Of a stretch of DNA of 64,000 bases, positions 1 through 47,025 are shown one piece after another. Source of the stretch: Cololabis saira. Taxonomy: Eukaryota > Chordata > Actinopteri > Beloniformes > Belonidae. Numbering within the stretch: position 1 is the stretch's first letter; the number at the start of each line of letters is the position of its first letter. The translations under genes were made by a program, and so were the position numbers. Under the pieces are notes generated by a model. It worked only from the letters and a program-made list of their open reading frames with translations, did not search any database and was not told where the DNA came from. Location: positions 28,027,017 through 28,091,016 of the forward strand of contig NC_084587.1 in the NCBI RefSeq assembly GCF_033807715.1, given 5' to 3'.

Positions 1-111
1 TGGACCCTAAAACCAGTGGTAAATTAGCATCATTGTTTCTTGTTTCTTCTTGTGGGAATGGAAGCAAAATAAGAAGTAGTTTAACTATATTTAAAGAAAG
101 TTTGAGCTCAC

Positions 112-35850
<35,739 letters not shown>

Positions 35851-36010
35851 CCTGGTAAATGACCACCTGTAAGTCCCTGCTGGCCTCGGACACGCGCAAG
35901 AGCTTCACCTGCCGCCTCTGCACGCGCACGACCACCGCTGGAATTAAGAGCGCGCGCGCACGACGCTGATTTCAATCACGTCATCCGCTTCAGCAGCCCA
36001 TTTCCTCTGG
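35851..36010 (-). promoter_or_regulatory. col5a3: col5a3 5' UTR and putative promoter, CpG-rich
   Basis: The 160 bp upstream of the col5a3 ATG are locally rich in CG dinucleotides, including an alternating CG run near 35951-35960. A CRE-like TGACGT core occurs on the minus strand near 35980-35985. No TATA box is obvious. That this is the promoter is inferred from position only; the transcription start cannot be fixed from sequence. Confidence 0.4.
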
Positions 36011-36420
36011 TGAATGGCAGGTTTCAGCTGGAGGCCGGTGGGAGAATGGAAACGGAGAGGGGGGATAATGAGTGAGCTTGGGTTTGTGGAGGTGTTGTCT
36101 CTTGAACTTTCCTCACTTTCTCTTCCCTCCCTCCATCCCTCCCCGACCCCTCCCTCCATCCCTCCTTCCCTCCCCGGAGACTCCTTTATTCAGGCGCGGG
36201 TCTGCGCAGCGCAAAACCATAATTACCGCGCGTGTCAGCAGCGCAATTATTGCCCGAGAGAGCATAATAGGGGACCTATTGTGAAAAACACGTTTTTTCT
36301 TGCTTTAACATATATAAAGTGGTCTCCCCTCAGCCTGCCAACTCAGAGAAGGAGGAAAGCAACCAAATTCTGCAGTGTCTGTACAGCTGCCCGGATGAGC
36401 CATCCAGTGTGATGTGGCTT

Positions 36421-36982
36421 TTTTATTTTCTTTTTTTTTTATGCAAATTCACGTCGAATTATAACATATAACGAGTACAACACAAATAAAAAACAAAACA
36501 AAAAGCACAACACATTACAACCAGCCAGGGGGGATGAAATTATAACAGAAAGCCAAAACATTTACATACATTTATGGTTTTGATAGCCTTTGAATTATTA
36601 GAAAACTTAATAGAGTCCAGATACTGTTTTAGTTCACAATGAAAAGTAAAAAAAAGAGGGTTTTTTGCGTAAGAATTTAGATTTGTGGATGTGGAATTTT
36701 GCGAGGATAATTAACAAATTAATAATAAACATTTCCTTTGGCTTTGTTCTAATAGTTATATGGTCAAAAACACCAAACAACACATCCTTCCAAAATAAAT
36801 TAAAATCAATATCAATTCTTTCAGAGACAAAATTACACATATCACTCCAAGTTTGAACAATAGGGGCACAGCCAGAATAAGTGAGTCATTGTTTCCGAAT
36901 TTGCAGAGCAAAAAGTACAGTTTGAATCAATATTTTTTTTGAATCTTTTTATAATGTGATCATTTGTAGGATAGAATTTATG
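36421..36982 (-). mobile_element. 5'-truncated L1/Tx1-like LINE with a 12-bp target-site duplication
   Basis: GTGATGTGGCTT occurs at 36409-36420 and again at 36983-36994, exactly flanking the insert. The left edge is T-rich (the poly(A) tail on the minus strand). The minus-strand frame 36840-36634 reads WKDVLFGVFDHITIR and LAKFHIHKSKFLRKKPSF, which I recognise as the C-terminal end of fish L1/Tx1-like ORF2 proteins. About 560 bp remain. It is nested inside the copy-2 TIR element. Confidence 0.8.
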
Positions 36983-37124
36983 GTGATGTGGCTTCTACGA
37001 GCCGTTCAGATTCGTTACGTAACGACGGGAGCGATTTACATAGGTTGGCCTCCGATGCGTGAAACCACGCCCACAACTAACTCCGCCGGTGTTCTGCCAT
37101 TTTTTGCTGCTTTGCCAAAAAATG

Positions 37125-37290
37125 CTCCCTAATGGTTTTCTACCTTTGTAAAGCTACAATGTTACTGTGTTTTACTCCCTAGCCCACTTCCTTTGCCCCC
37201 AAGTGGTCCTTGTCTCTTGCCAGGCGGTCAAGAATGTGTTCTTAATGACCTGCCTGGTTAAATAAAGGCGAATGACTGAATGAATATCAA
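37125..37290 (+). mobile_element. Retroposon tail (CCTGGTTAAATAAAGG type)
   Basis: CTTGTCTCTTGCCAGGCGGT, CAAGAATGTGTTCTTAATGA and CCTGCCTGGTTAAATAAAGG form the widespread retroposon 3' end also seen inverted at 8848-8930. It is absent from copy 1 of the host TIR element, so it is a later insertion. Confidence 0.5.
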
Positions 37291-38301
37291 ATAAAGCGAT
37301 ATAATTGTTTTTTTTTCTCCTTATCGTATAATGTTCACAAAGTTTAATGCAATTCATGTCATGGGTTGTGTATTTTGAAGGATCAAATACTCAACATCAT
37401 ATTATCAATTTTATATCGTGCAAGAAATGATGCAAACTTTGAAAATCGACTGTGCGCATGCGCAGAACCACAAGTAGCATTTCTTGGCAGGGAGCAAGGA
37501 TTGGCAGAACACCGGTGTTCTGCCAATCCTTGCCGGAGCTTCCGCCATTTTTTCGTAGCGGTGTATCGCGTCCTTCAGGCAGCCAATCAGCACAGTGCCT
37601 CATTATCATAGCCTCCCCGCCCACTCAGAATCCCGCATATAATGAGGTTAGAGAATGGGAAGATAAAGACATTGCTCAGAGGCTGAATTTCTAATTTATT
37701 AGCAAAAACAATCAAAAGCTTGTTTTTAAGACAGCCTTTTTAAAATAGGTATTAGATGCCATAATAGGTCCCCTTTAAGGGACTGTGTAATGAGTTCATC
37801 TGTTCGTCCCTGGCAGACAACGTGTGGACAGAGTTTTATTTATCATGCATTTGTGCCATTTTATGTCCTAAAACTTGCAGTAGACATGGCTCCCCAAATG
37901 GCAGAACCTGGTAGAAAACAGGCAACAAAAAATGCCGTTGCCACTGTGGATGTAAGGCGCTCTGGCTCCCTGTGAAGAAGAAGTGCGCGGGACGTGCCAG
38001 GACAGGACAGCTGCGCTGCCCAGCTAATAAAAATATGCCTCTGCAGATTCCAAATTCCAGTACCTGTCTGTCTTTGCCCACCCCACACATGCTCCTCAGA
38101 CATACTACACAGCATTCACGTGTGCACAGAGAAATACAAGGTCGTGTCATGACGTCTCATTTATCAAACTTAATCCTAGGTTGAGAGCTCTAAAGAAGCA
38201 AGGAGCTCACTGGGAGGTTAACAAGCACTTTCTAAGCTTTAGGGTTCTGTCAGCTCACAACATATGTATTTGCATCCGTATAGAGTATACATGTATTTGG
38301 A

Positions 38302-38513
38302 ATCCATCCATCCATCCATTATCTATACCCGCTTTATCCCTTGCGGGGTCACGGGGGTCTGCTGGAGCCTATCCCAGCTCATTTCAGGTGAGAGGCAGGG
38401 GTTACACCCTGGACAGGTCACCAGTCCATCACAGGGCCACATATAAACACACAAACCATGCACACTCACACTCACACCTACGGGCAATTTAGAATCACCA
38501 ATTAACCTATTTG
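38302..38513 (-). mobile_element. Third copy of the common teleost dispersed repeat
   Basis: It starts AATCCATCCATCCATCCATT and continues TACCCGCTTTATCCCTTGCG, GGGGTCTGCTGGAGCCTATC, CAGCTCATTTCAGGTGAGAG and ACACACAAACCATGCACACT. It is inverted relative to 18297-19005, truncated at the right, and lies about 1 kb upstream of rdh8. Confidence 0.6.
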
Positions 38514-39536
38514 GAATCATGGAATCATGTGTCCCAAATTATGACACAAATTCCAAATGCATGCAGTCATTTTGAAAAGTGCATATGGATTAAACACATT
38601 TTCACTCACAACAGCCAAATTTTGTCTGAGTATGAGTAAACAACAAAATCAAAGTGGTATGATTGGTTCTTGGACCTAAACTTATACCTTCGTATGAGAG
38701 CATGGCTGTAGTGAATTGTGGGGTGTACAAACTAAGCTCTTTGTTTTCTTCACTGCGGTAGGAATTATTTAATTGTTATTCACACGATTTAATAAAACAA
38801 TCACTTTAATGCGATTTGTTATACTTACTAAAAACTGACGTTTAGACAAGAGCACGTTTTGGTTACAAATGTAAGTTGTCACAAGAAGACATATATGTAT
38901 GACTGAAGAAAATAGATTCCTGGCATATTTCCCAAGTCTCTTCTTCCTGCTTCAGGCTGCTTCAGATAGGACTGTCCTAAACTGCCAGCTGTCTTGTTGG
39001 AAATGTGTATTTCTATATGTAAAAGACAATCCCAGAGATTTATGACTAGCAAGTTGCTAAATAGCATCTAATCTTTGCCTATGATTCTGTCAAAAACTAA
39101 TGAAAAGTATCCTCATGTTTTTAATAGAGTAACGCAACAGATGGTGAACAATAATAACACTGACCGCTAGGTGGCGCCAAATATCTTTAGAGGGACTCAG
39201 ACTCTGCCATCTTCACACCTTTAACTTTCCTTTCTTTTTCTATTTTTTAAGATATTAGCGTTCATATTGTAAAGGGGGAGATGGTCATAACAAAAAGAAA
39301 GAAAAAACTGGAGGTGGGCTATTTTAACAGTTGCTGTTGTGCCGGATTGGGTATTTTGTTATCATATAACAGCCTACAAGATAATCTTGTTGCGTTGTGG
39401 CTTTGCGCTCTGTCCATGTGACCTGCTTTGTGTTATCCTCTTACAGTGACTATAACTTCAGATCACAGCTCAGCCCGTTGAGCCGTTTGTCTGCAGGACT
39501 CTCGGTTTGCCAGCCAAGTGGAGAAACAGGTGAACC
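38514..39536 (+). promoter_or_regulatory. rdh8 upstream region with a CTCF-like motif
   Basis: About 1 kb between the nearest repeat and the rdh8 ATG. CCGCTAGGTGGCGCC at 39164-39178 is close to the CTCF consensus core (CCASYAGRKGGCRS). No TATA box or unambiguous photoreceptor (CRX/NRL) element was identified. The 5' UTR probably lies within the last 100 bp. Confidence 0.4.
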
Positions 39537-42500
39537 ATGGTGAGTCCTGAACAGAAAGTGGTGCTGATCACCGGCTGCTCCTCCGGGATCGGCCTGAGGA
39601 TGGCCGTGATGCTGGCCAAGGATGAGAAGAAGCGCTATCATGGTGAGTCCTTGTGTATGGCAGAGAGGAGAGAGAGAAAATAAATACTAACCTGAATTTG
39701 CTTCCTATCCCCAAGTACATAGGTTGTATTTTAAAGCATGGGGAGAAAAACCCAAATAATACAGATTTACAGTGTAATAGCTATAGAACTGTTTTAATAG
39801 CATTAGACACTGGCTTGTGTAAAATAATTGTCTCTGTTTTTTTTTTTTTTGCATATGATGTGCAACACTGGTGGGATTTCAGTTTTTTAGTGAAGATAGT
39901 TGTAGTTTAAATCCCCAACAAATCTGCTTAATGGAAAAATGCAAATGTAAATAAGTTCATGTAGATGTTAAAAGTGAGACAAAGAGCAAACACATTATTG
40001 GAAGGGTTTAGTTTAGTTTAGTTTATTTTCGGTCATGACACAAAAAAAAAAAAAAAAAAAAAAAACAAGAATAAAACCGACAACAAGAAAACGTTCAATT
40101 GTTCAAAGAAAACATAACAAAAAAGTTTCCAGTATACAAATAAACAAATAACATCTAGACCGAAAAAGGGGTAGGCTGAAGCAAAGCTTATTATTTGCCT
40201 ACCTTCAAAAAGATTAATTAAATTAATAAAATAAAAGCAAAAAGTAAGAGAAAGACTGCCCGTAAAACAAATTGCCTCTGTAGGGATAACAAACATTCCT
40301 CAAAAAATAAAAAAGATTTTTAAAATAAAGGTGCAGTCTACATGTTACCTTCATCCTTAAAAAATCAAAGCAAATCACCAATTAAATAAATACCCAAATC
40401 AACATCAAGCCACTCATTAATTTAATATAAGGATTTATAATTAGGGTTTATAATTTGTTTAAGTAAACTGTCATATTTTCTTAGAAATTAAACCAGACTA
40501 ACTTTTGCATAATTTTCTCTCTACACAAATTATAGAAGACTGAAAACAGTTAATCATATTGTGACCAGCACAGAAACATCTAAGGTGTGTGGGGGGGGGG
40601 AAATTAACTGGTCATCTCTGGAATAAACCCCATGCTATGTTTTGGGGCAGGTTAATTAATTTAATGAGCCCATAGGCCATCAGTTATAAAACCCAGGCGG
40701 CTTGCAATCCACAGGCTTGGAGGCATTACGTGCACCACCAAATCCTCTTTTGTAGCAGATTCAAACCACTCTATGTTAAATTAAATTGGAATTATTTAAA
40801 AAATAAACATGCAAGGTTAATATCGATTCATTTTACAGAGAAAATTTACAGATTAAAGGATTCAATCAAGTTTTTTTGTTTGTTTTTTTCCCCTCATGTG
40901 TCAGTTCATTAACATTATCCACCTGATGCTTTGTTTCACAGGCAAACAAGCACTGGAAACCAATGCTTTGCTGACTATTGAATTATGTATGTTTATCAAG
41001 CTTACAGGTGAACTCCTACCAGCCAAATGAGGCAAGTGGAACCGCACAGATGCAGTGTTTGATTATGAGCTGCTGTTGTTGCTTGGACTCACACCTAAAA
41101 TCCAGTCAAGGCTACTAGTAAAGTTACACCTACATGTGGTGTCAATCACAAGCTGATGGCATGGAGCCTGGCAGCATGGATTCTCTCATGATCAGAATCT
41201 GACAAATTTCCCCAGAATCCAGCTGCTTCGCAAAGCAATATGTCAAATAAACCTCACGTCACACCTAACCACATGCACATGCATGCATACCATATATCTG
41301 TTATAGTCTTTGAAATTGATTCAAGATTTCCAGTGTTGACGTAACTAAGTCTCCCTCATTGAAGCAAAACATAACTAATCATTGTGTTTATTTCATTACA
41401 ATAATAATACAATTTCTTTTTCACCCTATAGCATCCTTTTAAAAATAATCATTGATCACTGCTTTTAGGAAGTCTTAACTGAACTCAGATATATGAGTGT
41501 CTTGCAGTCACTCAGGTCTGGTCTAAAATAGCGTCACGTCCCTTTACAACCATCCATTTGATCCCAAAGTTGGGTAGAATCTTGTGAAACTAGACAATAT
41601 TTAAAAACAGTAGGGCAGCCATGCTTATAGACTAATTATTGGCTGCCTCATGCAGCTCAAATGTGGATCACAGGCTGTTCAGGTCTATTCTTGGAGCAGG
41701 CAGGAGATGTGAGCACCACGTGTGCATAAAGACGAAGACTAATACTAATATAGAAGGTGGTTGCTGTAACAGGGTTGTTTTTGATCACAGGGAGCTTTTT
41801 AATTTAATCTTTGCATTTCTCACTGTCTTTATCAGATTTATTTAATAGTGATCTAGAAAGTGACCTCACAAAATATATATTATAATGGTCATGTCAATCA
41901 GGAAAGGGATATATAGCATGTAAGCATGATTTCCTTTGCATACCTTTTTGTGTGTGTTCATGTTGTATGCTTAATTTTCACCAGCTATTCTATGGATTGC
42001 TATTTTTGATAAATTTATACCCCTCTTTTTCCATGATTAAAAAAAGAAGGGTACATTTTACTGGAATGTTATACATGTATACATTACTGTGTGCATGTGT
42101 ACAGACAGAAAGATGTTGATATATTTTGAATATGCAATATTCAACTAAACATTAAACAATGCTCTTTTACATTTTTTTTCTACCTTATGTCAGCCTACAC
42201 TTCACCTGACTGAGCGAGTGAACTCAGACTGACATTGCATATCTAGCCTCATTTACCTGGGCAGACTGCCTAATAATCTATTTACAGCAGCACCCTGAAG
42301 GGTTACTGCTATAAATAGATCCATTTATCCATCAAACCCATTCAAAATCACACTTGGAATCTCTCCAGGGGAAAATGTGCATGATTATGTGATGAAGAGG
42401 AAGACTTGTGCCCAGAAAAAAGTGGATGACTGGATGAAGCTTCTCATGGAAAGCAAATAGCCGTGAAGTTGTTTGTTTAAAGTCTTCGTCGAGTAGTAGT

Positions 42501-45341
42501 AGTTTATTATTCATTCATTGAGAATGAACGATACTTGATGGAGCAGGGATTTAATGACAGATTACCGTACTTCCCCTACAGCAAGGTCTTATTTGCAGAA
42601 GAAAAACATAAATTTGTTTTTCATGTCTGTCTCAGTCTGTATGGGAAGGTGGTTTATCAGCTTGTTCTTATGGTTCTGACAACAAGCATGTGTTGCTAAA
42701 TGCATATATTTTGGAGTCCTAAGATGTTTGTTTTCTCTTGACACCCCACTGTCTGCAGTAATAGCCACAATGCGTGATCTGAAACGGAAAGACAAGCTGG
42801 TGGAAGCTGCTGGAGATGCATATGGGAAAACTCTTTCTCTGGCTGTTCTGGACGTTTGTAGTGATGAGTCGGTAAATCAATGCATCAATGGCATCAAAGA
42901 CCGACACGTGGATGTCCTTAGTAAGTTTTGACATAAAATAAAAAACATTTTAAACACATTGTACCTTAGACTCCTAAAAATTGTCCACCGTCAGTATGGA
43001 TCACATCTCCATCCCATTTAATGTATTTGTTTCCATTTTCTTGCCCAAACCAGTCAATAATGCAGGCATCGGCCTGGTGGGCCCAATAGAAAGCATCCCC
43101 ATTGAAGAGATGAAGAAAGTTTTCGAGACCAATTTTTTTGGGGTGATCCGGATGATCAAGGAGGTGATGCCCGATATGAAGAAAAGAAGAGGAGGACACA
43201 TCATCGTGGTCAGTAGTGTTATGGGACTACAAGGTGAGTAAGGACGGAGGTGTGGATGGATGAGAGAAAGGAGAGGAGGTGCAGTAGACGTTAAATGCTG
43301 CAGAGAGAAATAACAGGTTTGTCAGTTTCCATCTGATGGATGACTGAGTAGATGGATGAGGAGGCTAATGCTGTATAAATACCATTTAGCGTCTCTGTTT
43401 TTCTCCAGGGGTGGTGTTCAATGACGTCTACGCAGCTTCCAAGTTTGCCATGGAGGGCTTTTGTGAGAGTTTAGCTGTGCAGCTCTTGAAGTTTGATGTA
43501 ACGTGAGTGTCACTGAAGCCCTCTATATTACCATTAACAAAACGGTGACAAATGGATGACAAATTAAACATTGTCAGAGAACCTGTCATGGAAAGTACAA
43601 GACTCCACTGAAGGACTATATTTCACTCTTCCAAAGAGGCTGTTTTGATGGGTAGAGTGTTGAATGACGTCCCAGTCCAAAGACTTATAGAGTTATACCT
43701 GTACTTACATTAGCCACTGATACTCCAGTGGGTAACCAACAGGGTTTTAAATACCTTCATTTTAATGAGTCCTGTTATTACATATGTGTAGATACGGATG
43801 GTCTAATGTTAAACAGTGAAATTACAGTATACTTTCTATTTAACAATGTATATTCTTTAATCTCTAGTTTTCAAGTATTTTCTCAGTTTTTTATCACTTT
43901 GTTGTAACATCTTTTATTTCCCCATCTACTAATTTCTATCTCAGAAGATATTATATGAACTTCCATAAAGGTTTCTACAGTTATTCATGTTATTGATTCA
44001 AACAGCATGAATCCTGCTCTGGTATTTTTAAACAAATAATCCAGTGCAAGAAGTCTGGATTACTGCATTTATTCTTACTTTATACTTTATACTTAACAGG
44101 AACAGGACAAAATGCCTTCTAATACAACTAGGCTTTTTATTATATTATATTTAGCATATTATTATTATATTATATTATTATATTATATATGCGATAAAAA
44201 ATAAAATGAAAATAAAAAATATATACAGGGCCAAACATCTAGTAGTGATGTGCAGGTCAAGGGTTATCCTCACATCCAACCAGCCTCTCTTGAGAATCCA
44301 TCTGCACCATCTGGCATGTAAAAGTATTAATTGATCAGTTTCCTAAAGCTGACCAAACCCCTTAATCATAACTGGGACATTCTTAATTCAAGTCCAGGTA
44401 TCTACCCTCTCTCTCTACTACACACATCTTTGTGGGATGAGCAGGTTTTAGATCATAGACTGCGAATGTAGTGACAGACTAATCATAAGATGCAGTTCAT
44501 CCACCAAGGAACATATTTGTATGGGAGCATCTTTTCACTGTGGTTATTTAAGAGAGGACGCTAGCACCTTTATTAATTGTCTGCAAAAATTGTAGAAACT
44601 CAACAGATAAGAAATATTTCAATGTAAACCAATAAAGGAGGACTCAAAAGTTGATTCTATTCAGCTTGAATCAGTTGCTGAGTTGAGGCAGTTGTTTAAA
44701 TTATTAACTTGACATCAGTGGTGTCATTTTGAGTGCTGTAAAATTACATTTTATTGTGTGTTTTCTTTCTCCCATTTTTTCATTCTCCTTTCGTTCTCTG
44801 TCTGTCACCACAGACTGTCACTTATTGAGCCAGGTCCGGTGCACACAGAATTTGAGGCAAAGATGATTCAAGATGTGAAGCAGAAGGAGTATCCTGGTGC
44901 TGATCCGGACACAGTGCATTACTTCAAGAACGTCTATCTCCCATCTTCCGTGGACATCTTTGAGACTCTGGGGCAAACACCGGATGACATTGCCAGAGTA
45001 AGAGCTTTAACCCAGCATCAATATGTTTGATTTTTACAACTACAACACCCATTAGTCCTTGAAGTCTGACTGCAGTCAATGTGTTTTTTTCTGTATGCAC
45101 CTTGTCTTTTCAGTGTACCAAGAAAGTTATTGAAGCAAGCAGTCCACGTTTCAGAAATCTGACCAACCCACTTTACACACCAATCGTTGCGCTGAAATAC
45201 GCGGATGAAACTGGAGGCCTGTCTGTTCGTGCCTTCTACCACATGCTCTTTAACCTGGGTCCTCTGATGCACATCAGCATGACTGCCATGAAGTATCTCA
45301 CCTGTGGATGTCTGAGGAGCAGGACAATTTCACCAAACTGA
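39537..45341 (+). CDS. rdh8: Retinol dehydrogenase 8 (photoreceptor all-trans-retinol dehydrogenase), complete, 6 exons
   Basis: Membrane-associated short-chain dehydrogenase that reduces all-trans-retinal to all-trans-retinol with NADPH in photoreceptor outer segments (visual cycle). Exons: 39537-39642, 42759-42920, 43054-43233, 43409-43502, 44814-44997, 45114-45341. They total 954 bp, 317 residues plus TGA; human RDH8 is 311. The cofactor motif TGCSSGIG is at residues 12-19 and NNAG at 91-94. The catalytic set is Ser144 (VVSSVMG), Tyr157 and Lys161 (YAASK), followed by [31 protein letters not shown] and the C-terminal CGCL cluster (a likely lipidation site, as in RDH8) separate it from HSD17B1, the closest alternative. 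The start (A at -3, G at +4) is the first ATG before the cofactor motif. All junctions are GT-AG and in phase. A head-to-head col5a3 neighbour supports the name. Teleosts may have rdh8a and rdh8b; I do not choose. Confidence 0.94.
40005..40480 (-). mobile_element. LINE 3' fragment in rdh8 intron 1
   Basis: The right-to-left (minus) reading ends CCGAAAATAAACTAAACTAAA, a short-repeat tail, after an A-homopolymer region (plus-strand 40040-40065). The minus-strand translation has [17 protein letters not shown], a phrase I associate with the 3' end of fish L2/CR1-group elements. It is similar in layout to the 3' part of the LINE at 9664-11330. Degraded; boundaries approximate. Confidence 0.45.
40481..42758. 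other. Remainder of rdh8 intron 1
   Basis: About 2.3 kb of A/T-rich intron between exons 39537-39642 and 42759-42920. No feature supported. Confidence 0.5.
43503..44813. other. rdh8 intron 4
   Basis: About 1.3 kb, A/T-rich, with a TATTA-type low-complexity patch at about 44150-44225. No exon or gene seen. Confidence 0.5.
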
Positions 45342-45429
45342 AAACCATCTCTGACATGCGCAGCCCATGTCAGTAACACCATAGGAGTGTGTAAACTACG
45401 TACCAAGTTGATTTTGTTATCTGGAGATG

Positions 45430-45435
45430 ATTAAA
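45430..45435 (+). terminator. rdh8: Possible rdh8 polyadenylation signal (ATTAAA)
   Basis: An ATTAAA hexamer, the common variant signal, lies about 90 bp after the rdh8 stop codon, with T/G-rich sequence shortly downstream. This would give a very short 3' UTR. Other signals further on are possible, so the assignment is weak. Confidence 0.3.
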
Positions 45436-46243
45436 AAAACATATTTTGTTCTCAATGTTGTGATGCAAAATGTTTCCTGTCACAAATAGACAAAAGTCAA
45501 AAACAAATCCTGCATGAACAATTTCCAAGAGGTTATCTTATTATTTACTGTTACTTCCTGTCATGGTTTATATAGGTCGTCTGTTTTATGAGTATATCCT
45601 GGTTTGTATGGCATTTTAGTTTGTGCATAAATAGCAAATGTGTACATACTGTCTAGTTGTATATAAATGCTGTACATCTTTATATTTTTTATCCTACCCA
45701 GAGTGCCAAATGAGTAGGATTTGCAGTTATGAGACAACACACTGAAACCTCATTACATTAGTTTACCCCCATGTGTATCAAGTTGGTGCACACCAAGAAA
45801 TTTGTAGCCTGTGCATCTCTGTACATACTGTATTTTTCTAATACTGTCAGCATTTCTGTACGGACTAACCGAAGTCTAGTACTGGTGGAGGATTTAGTTT
45901 AGGCGTGCGGCCAGTGCGCCTGAAATAGCTTTCAGGTAAAGCGGTTGTATACAATAACCATAATGATGATAAATGTGTTGGGGGGGGCAAATTAACAACT
46001 TAATTATAATAATGGTATAACTATTTTCATGACATTTTTAATCACTGTTAATGGGGATTTGGGAGCAAAGCAGTCACACACTAAGACACTTTCATAAAAA
46101 CGAGGCAAACCAAAATAAATAAATTCAGAAAGCCTGTTTCAGAAAATTCAAAGTCCATTCTACCGACCATCATAATACTGTGTGTTGTTTTTTAGATAGT
46201 CCTTGTTTGTGGAACTCACCATTTTTATTGTATCTTATTTTAC
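45436..46243. other. rdh8 3' flank, no gene found
   Basis: A/T-rich sequence up to the L1 insertion. A G-run near 45960 is the only simple-sequence feature. Confidence 0.5.
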
Positions 46244-46253
46244 TAATCTTCTT

Positions 46254-46995
46254 TTTTTTAAACAATATCTTTTATTGTTTTTCTTTTTTAACATAACACA
46301 ACAAACAGAAAAGCAACGCTACACGAGACCAGTGACATAAGGAAAAAAAAAAAAAAAAAAACACCAACGAAACACAACAGACAAAGGCACTACTCTCCTC
46401 CAGGCTCTTCCATTAGATGATTTAGCTTCTCATTTTTCATATAGTCAATAAAACAACCCCAGACTTCCTCGAAGATTTCTTGTTTGTCCTTGATGATGTA
46501 TGCTATCCTTTCAACCGGTAAGCACAGTGACATCTCCTGGAACCACTTCTTGATGCTTGGTTTGTGTGGACTCTTCCAAGACATAGCAATAACCCTCTTG
46601 GCTAGTAGTAAACTAATATCAATAAACCTCCGCTCACTTCGCCTGTACGTGTGACCATCTGGATAGAGTCCCAGCAGGAAGAGTTTGGGTTCTGGTACAA
46701 TGGAGATATCCAGTATTTTCTGAATTTCCCGTCCCACCTCCCTCCAAAATTCCATTAACCTGGGGCATGACCAGAGACAGTGGAACAAAGTGCCCTTCTC
46801 TGTAGCACATCTATAGCACAAATCAGGTATATCTCTGTTAAACTTATTATTTTTTTCTGGAGTAATATATGATCTCAAAAGCCAGTTATACTGGAGTAAT
46901 TTGATACGGGTATTCCCCGTTTGTGACTGGGCTTTCAAGCACGCTTTAGTCCAAAGTTCCTCTGTCAGGTCATCTCCCAAAGTCTAGGACTTTAT
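46254..46995 (-). mobile_element. 5'-truncated L1-like LINE with a 10-bp target-site duplication
   Basis: TAATCTTCTT is present at 46244-46253 and 46996-47005. The element's minus-strand 3' end is the T-run at 46254. An intact minus-strand frame (46980-46390, 196 codons) encodes the ORF2 C-terminus: LLQYNWLLRSYITPEK, DLCYRCATEKGTLFHCLWSCP (a Cys/His knuckle), FWREVGREIQKILD, WKSPHKPSIKKWFQEM. It lacks the reverse transcriptase, so it is inactive. It lies in the rdh8-palb2 interval. Confidence 0.88.
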
Positions 46996-47025
46996 TAATC
47001 TTCTTAAATACATACGTATATATCC

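Larger units (their letters stand above)
36270..37774. mobile_element. TIR DNA element, copy 2, carrying a nested L1 and a retroposon tail
   Basis: Ends GGGGACCTATTGTGAAAAAC (left) and reverse complement GGGGACCTATTATGGCATCT (right) match copy 1 at 24269-25720. The shared interior is broken by an L1 fragment at 36421-36982 and by a retroposon tail around 37125-37290. A perfect 40-bp palindrome lies at 37494-37533. The element occupies the space between the col5a3 promoter and rdh8. Confidence 0.7.

Noticed and set aside
44758..45030. A separate small gene overlapping rdh8 exon 5
   Set aside because: It is simply the rdh8 exon read through into intron sequence on both sides.
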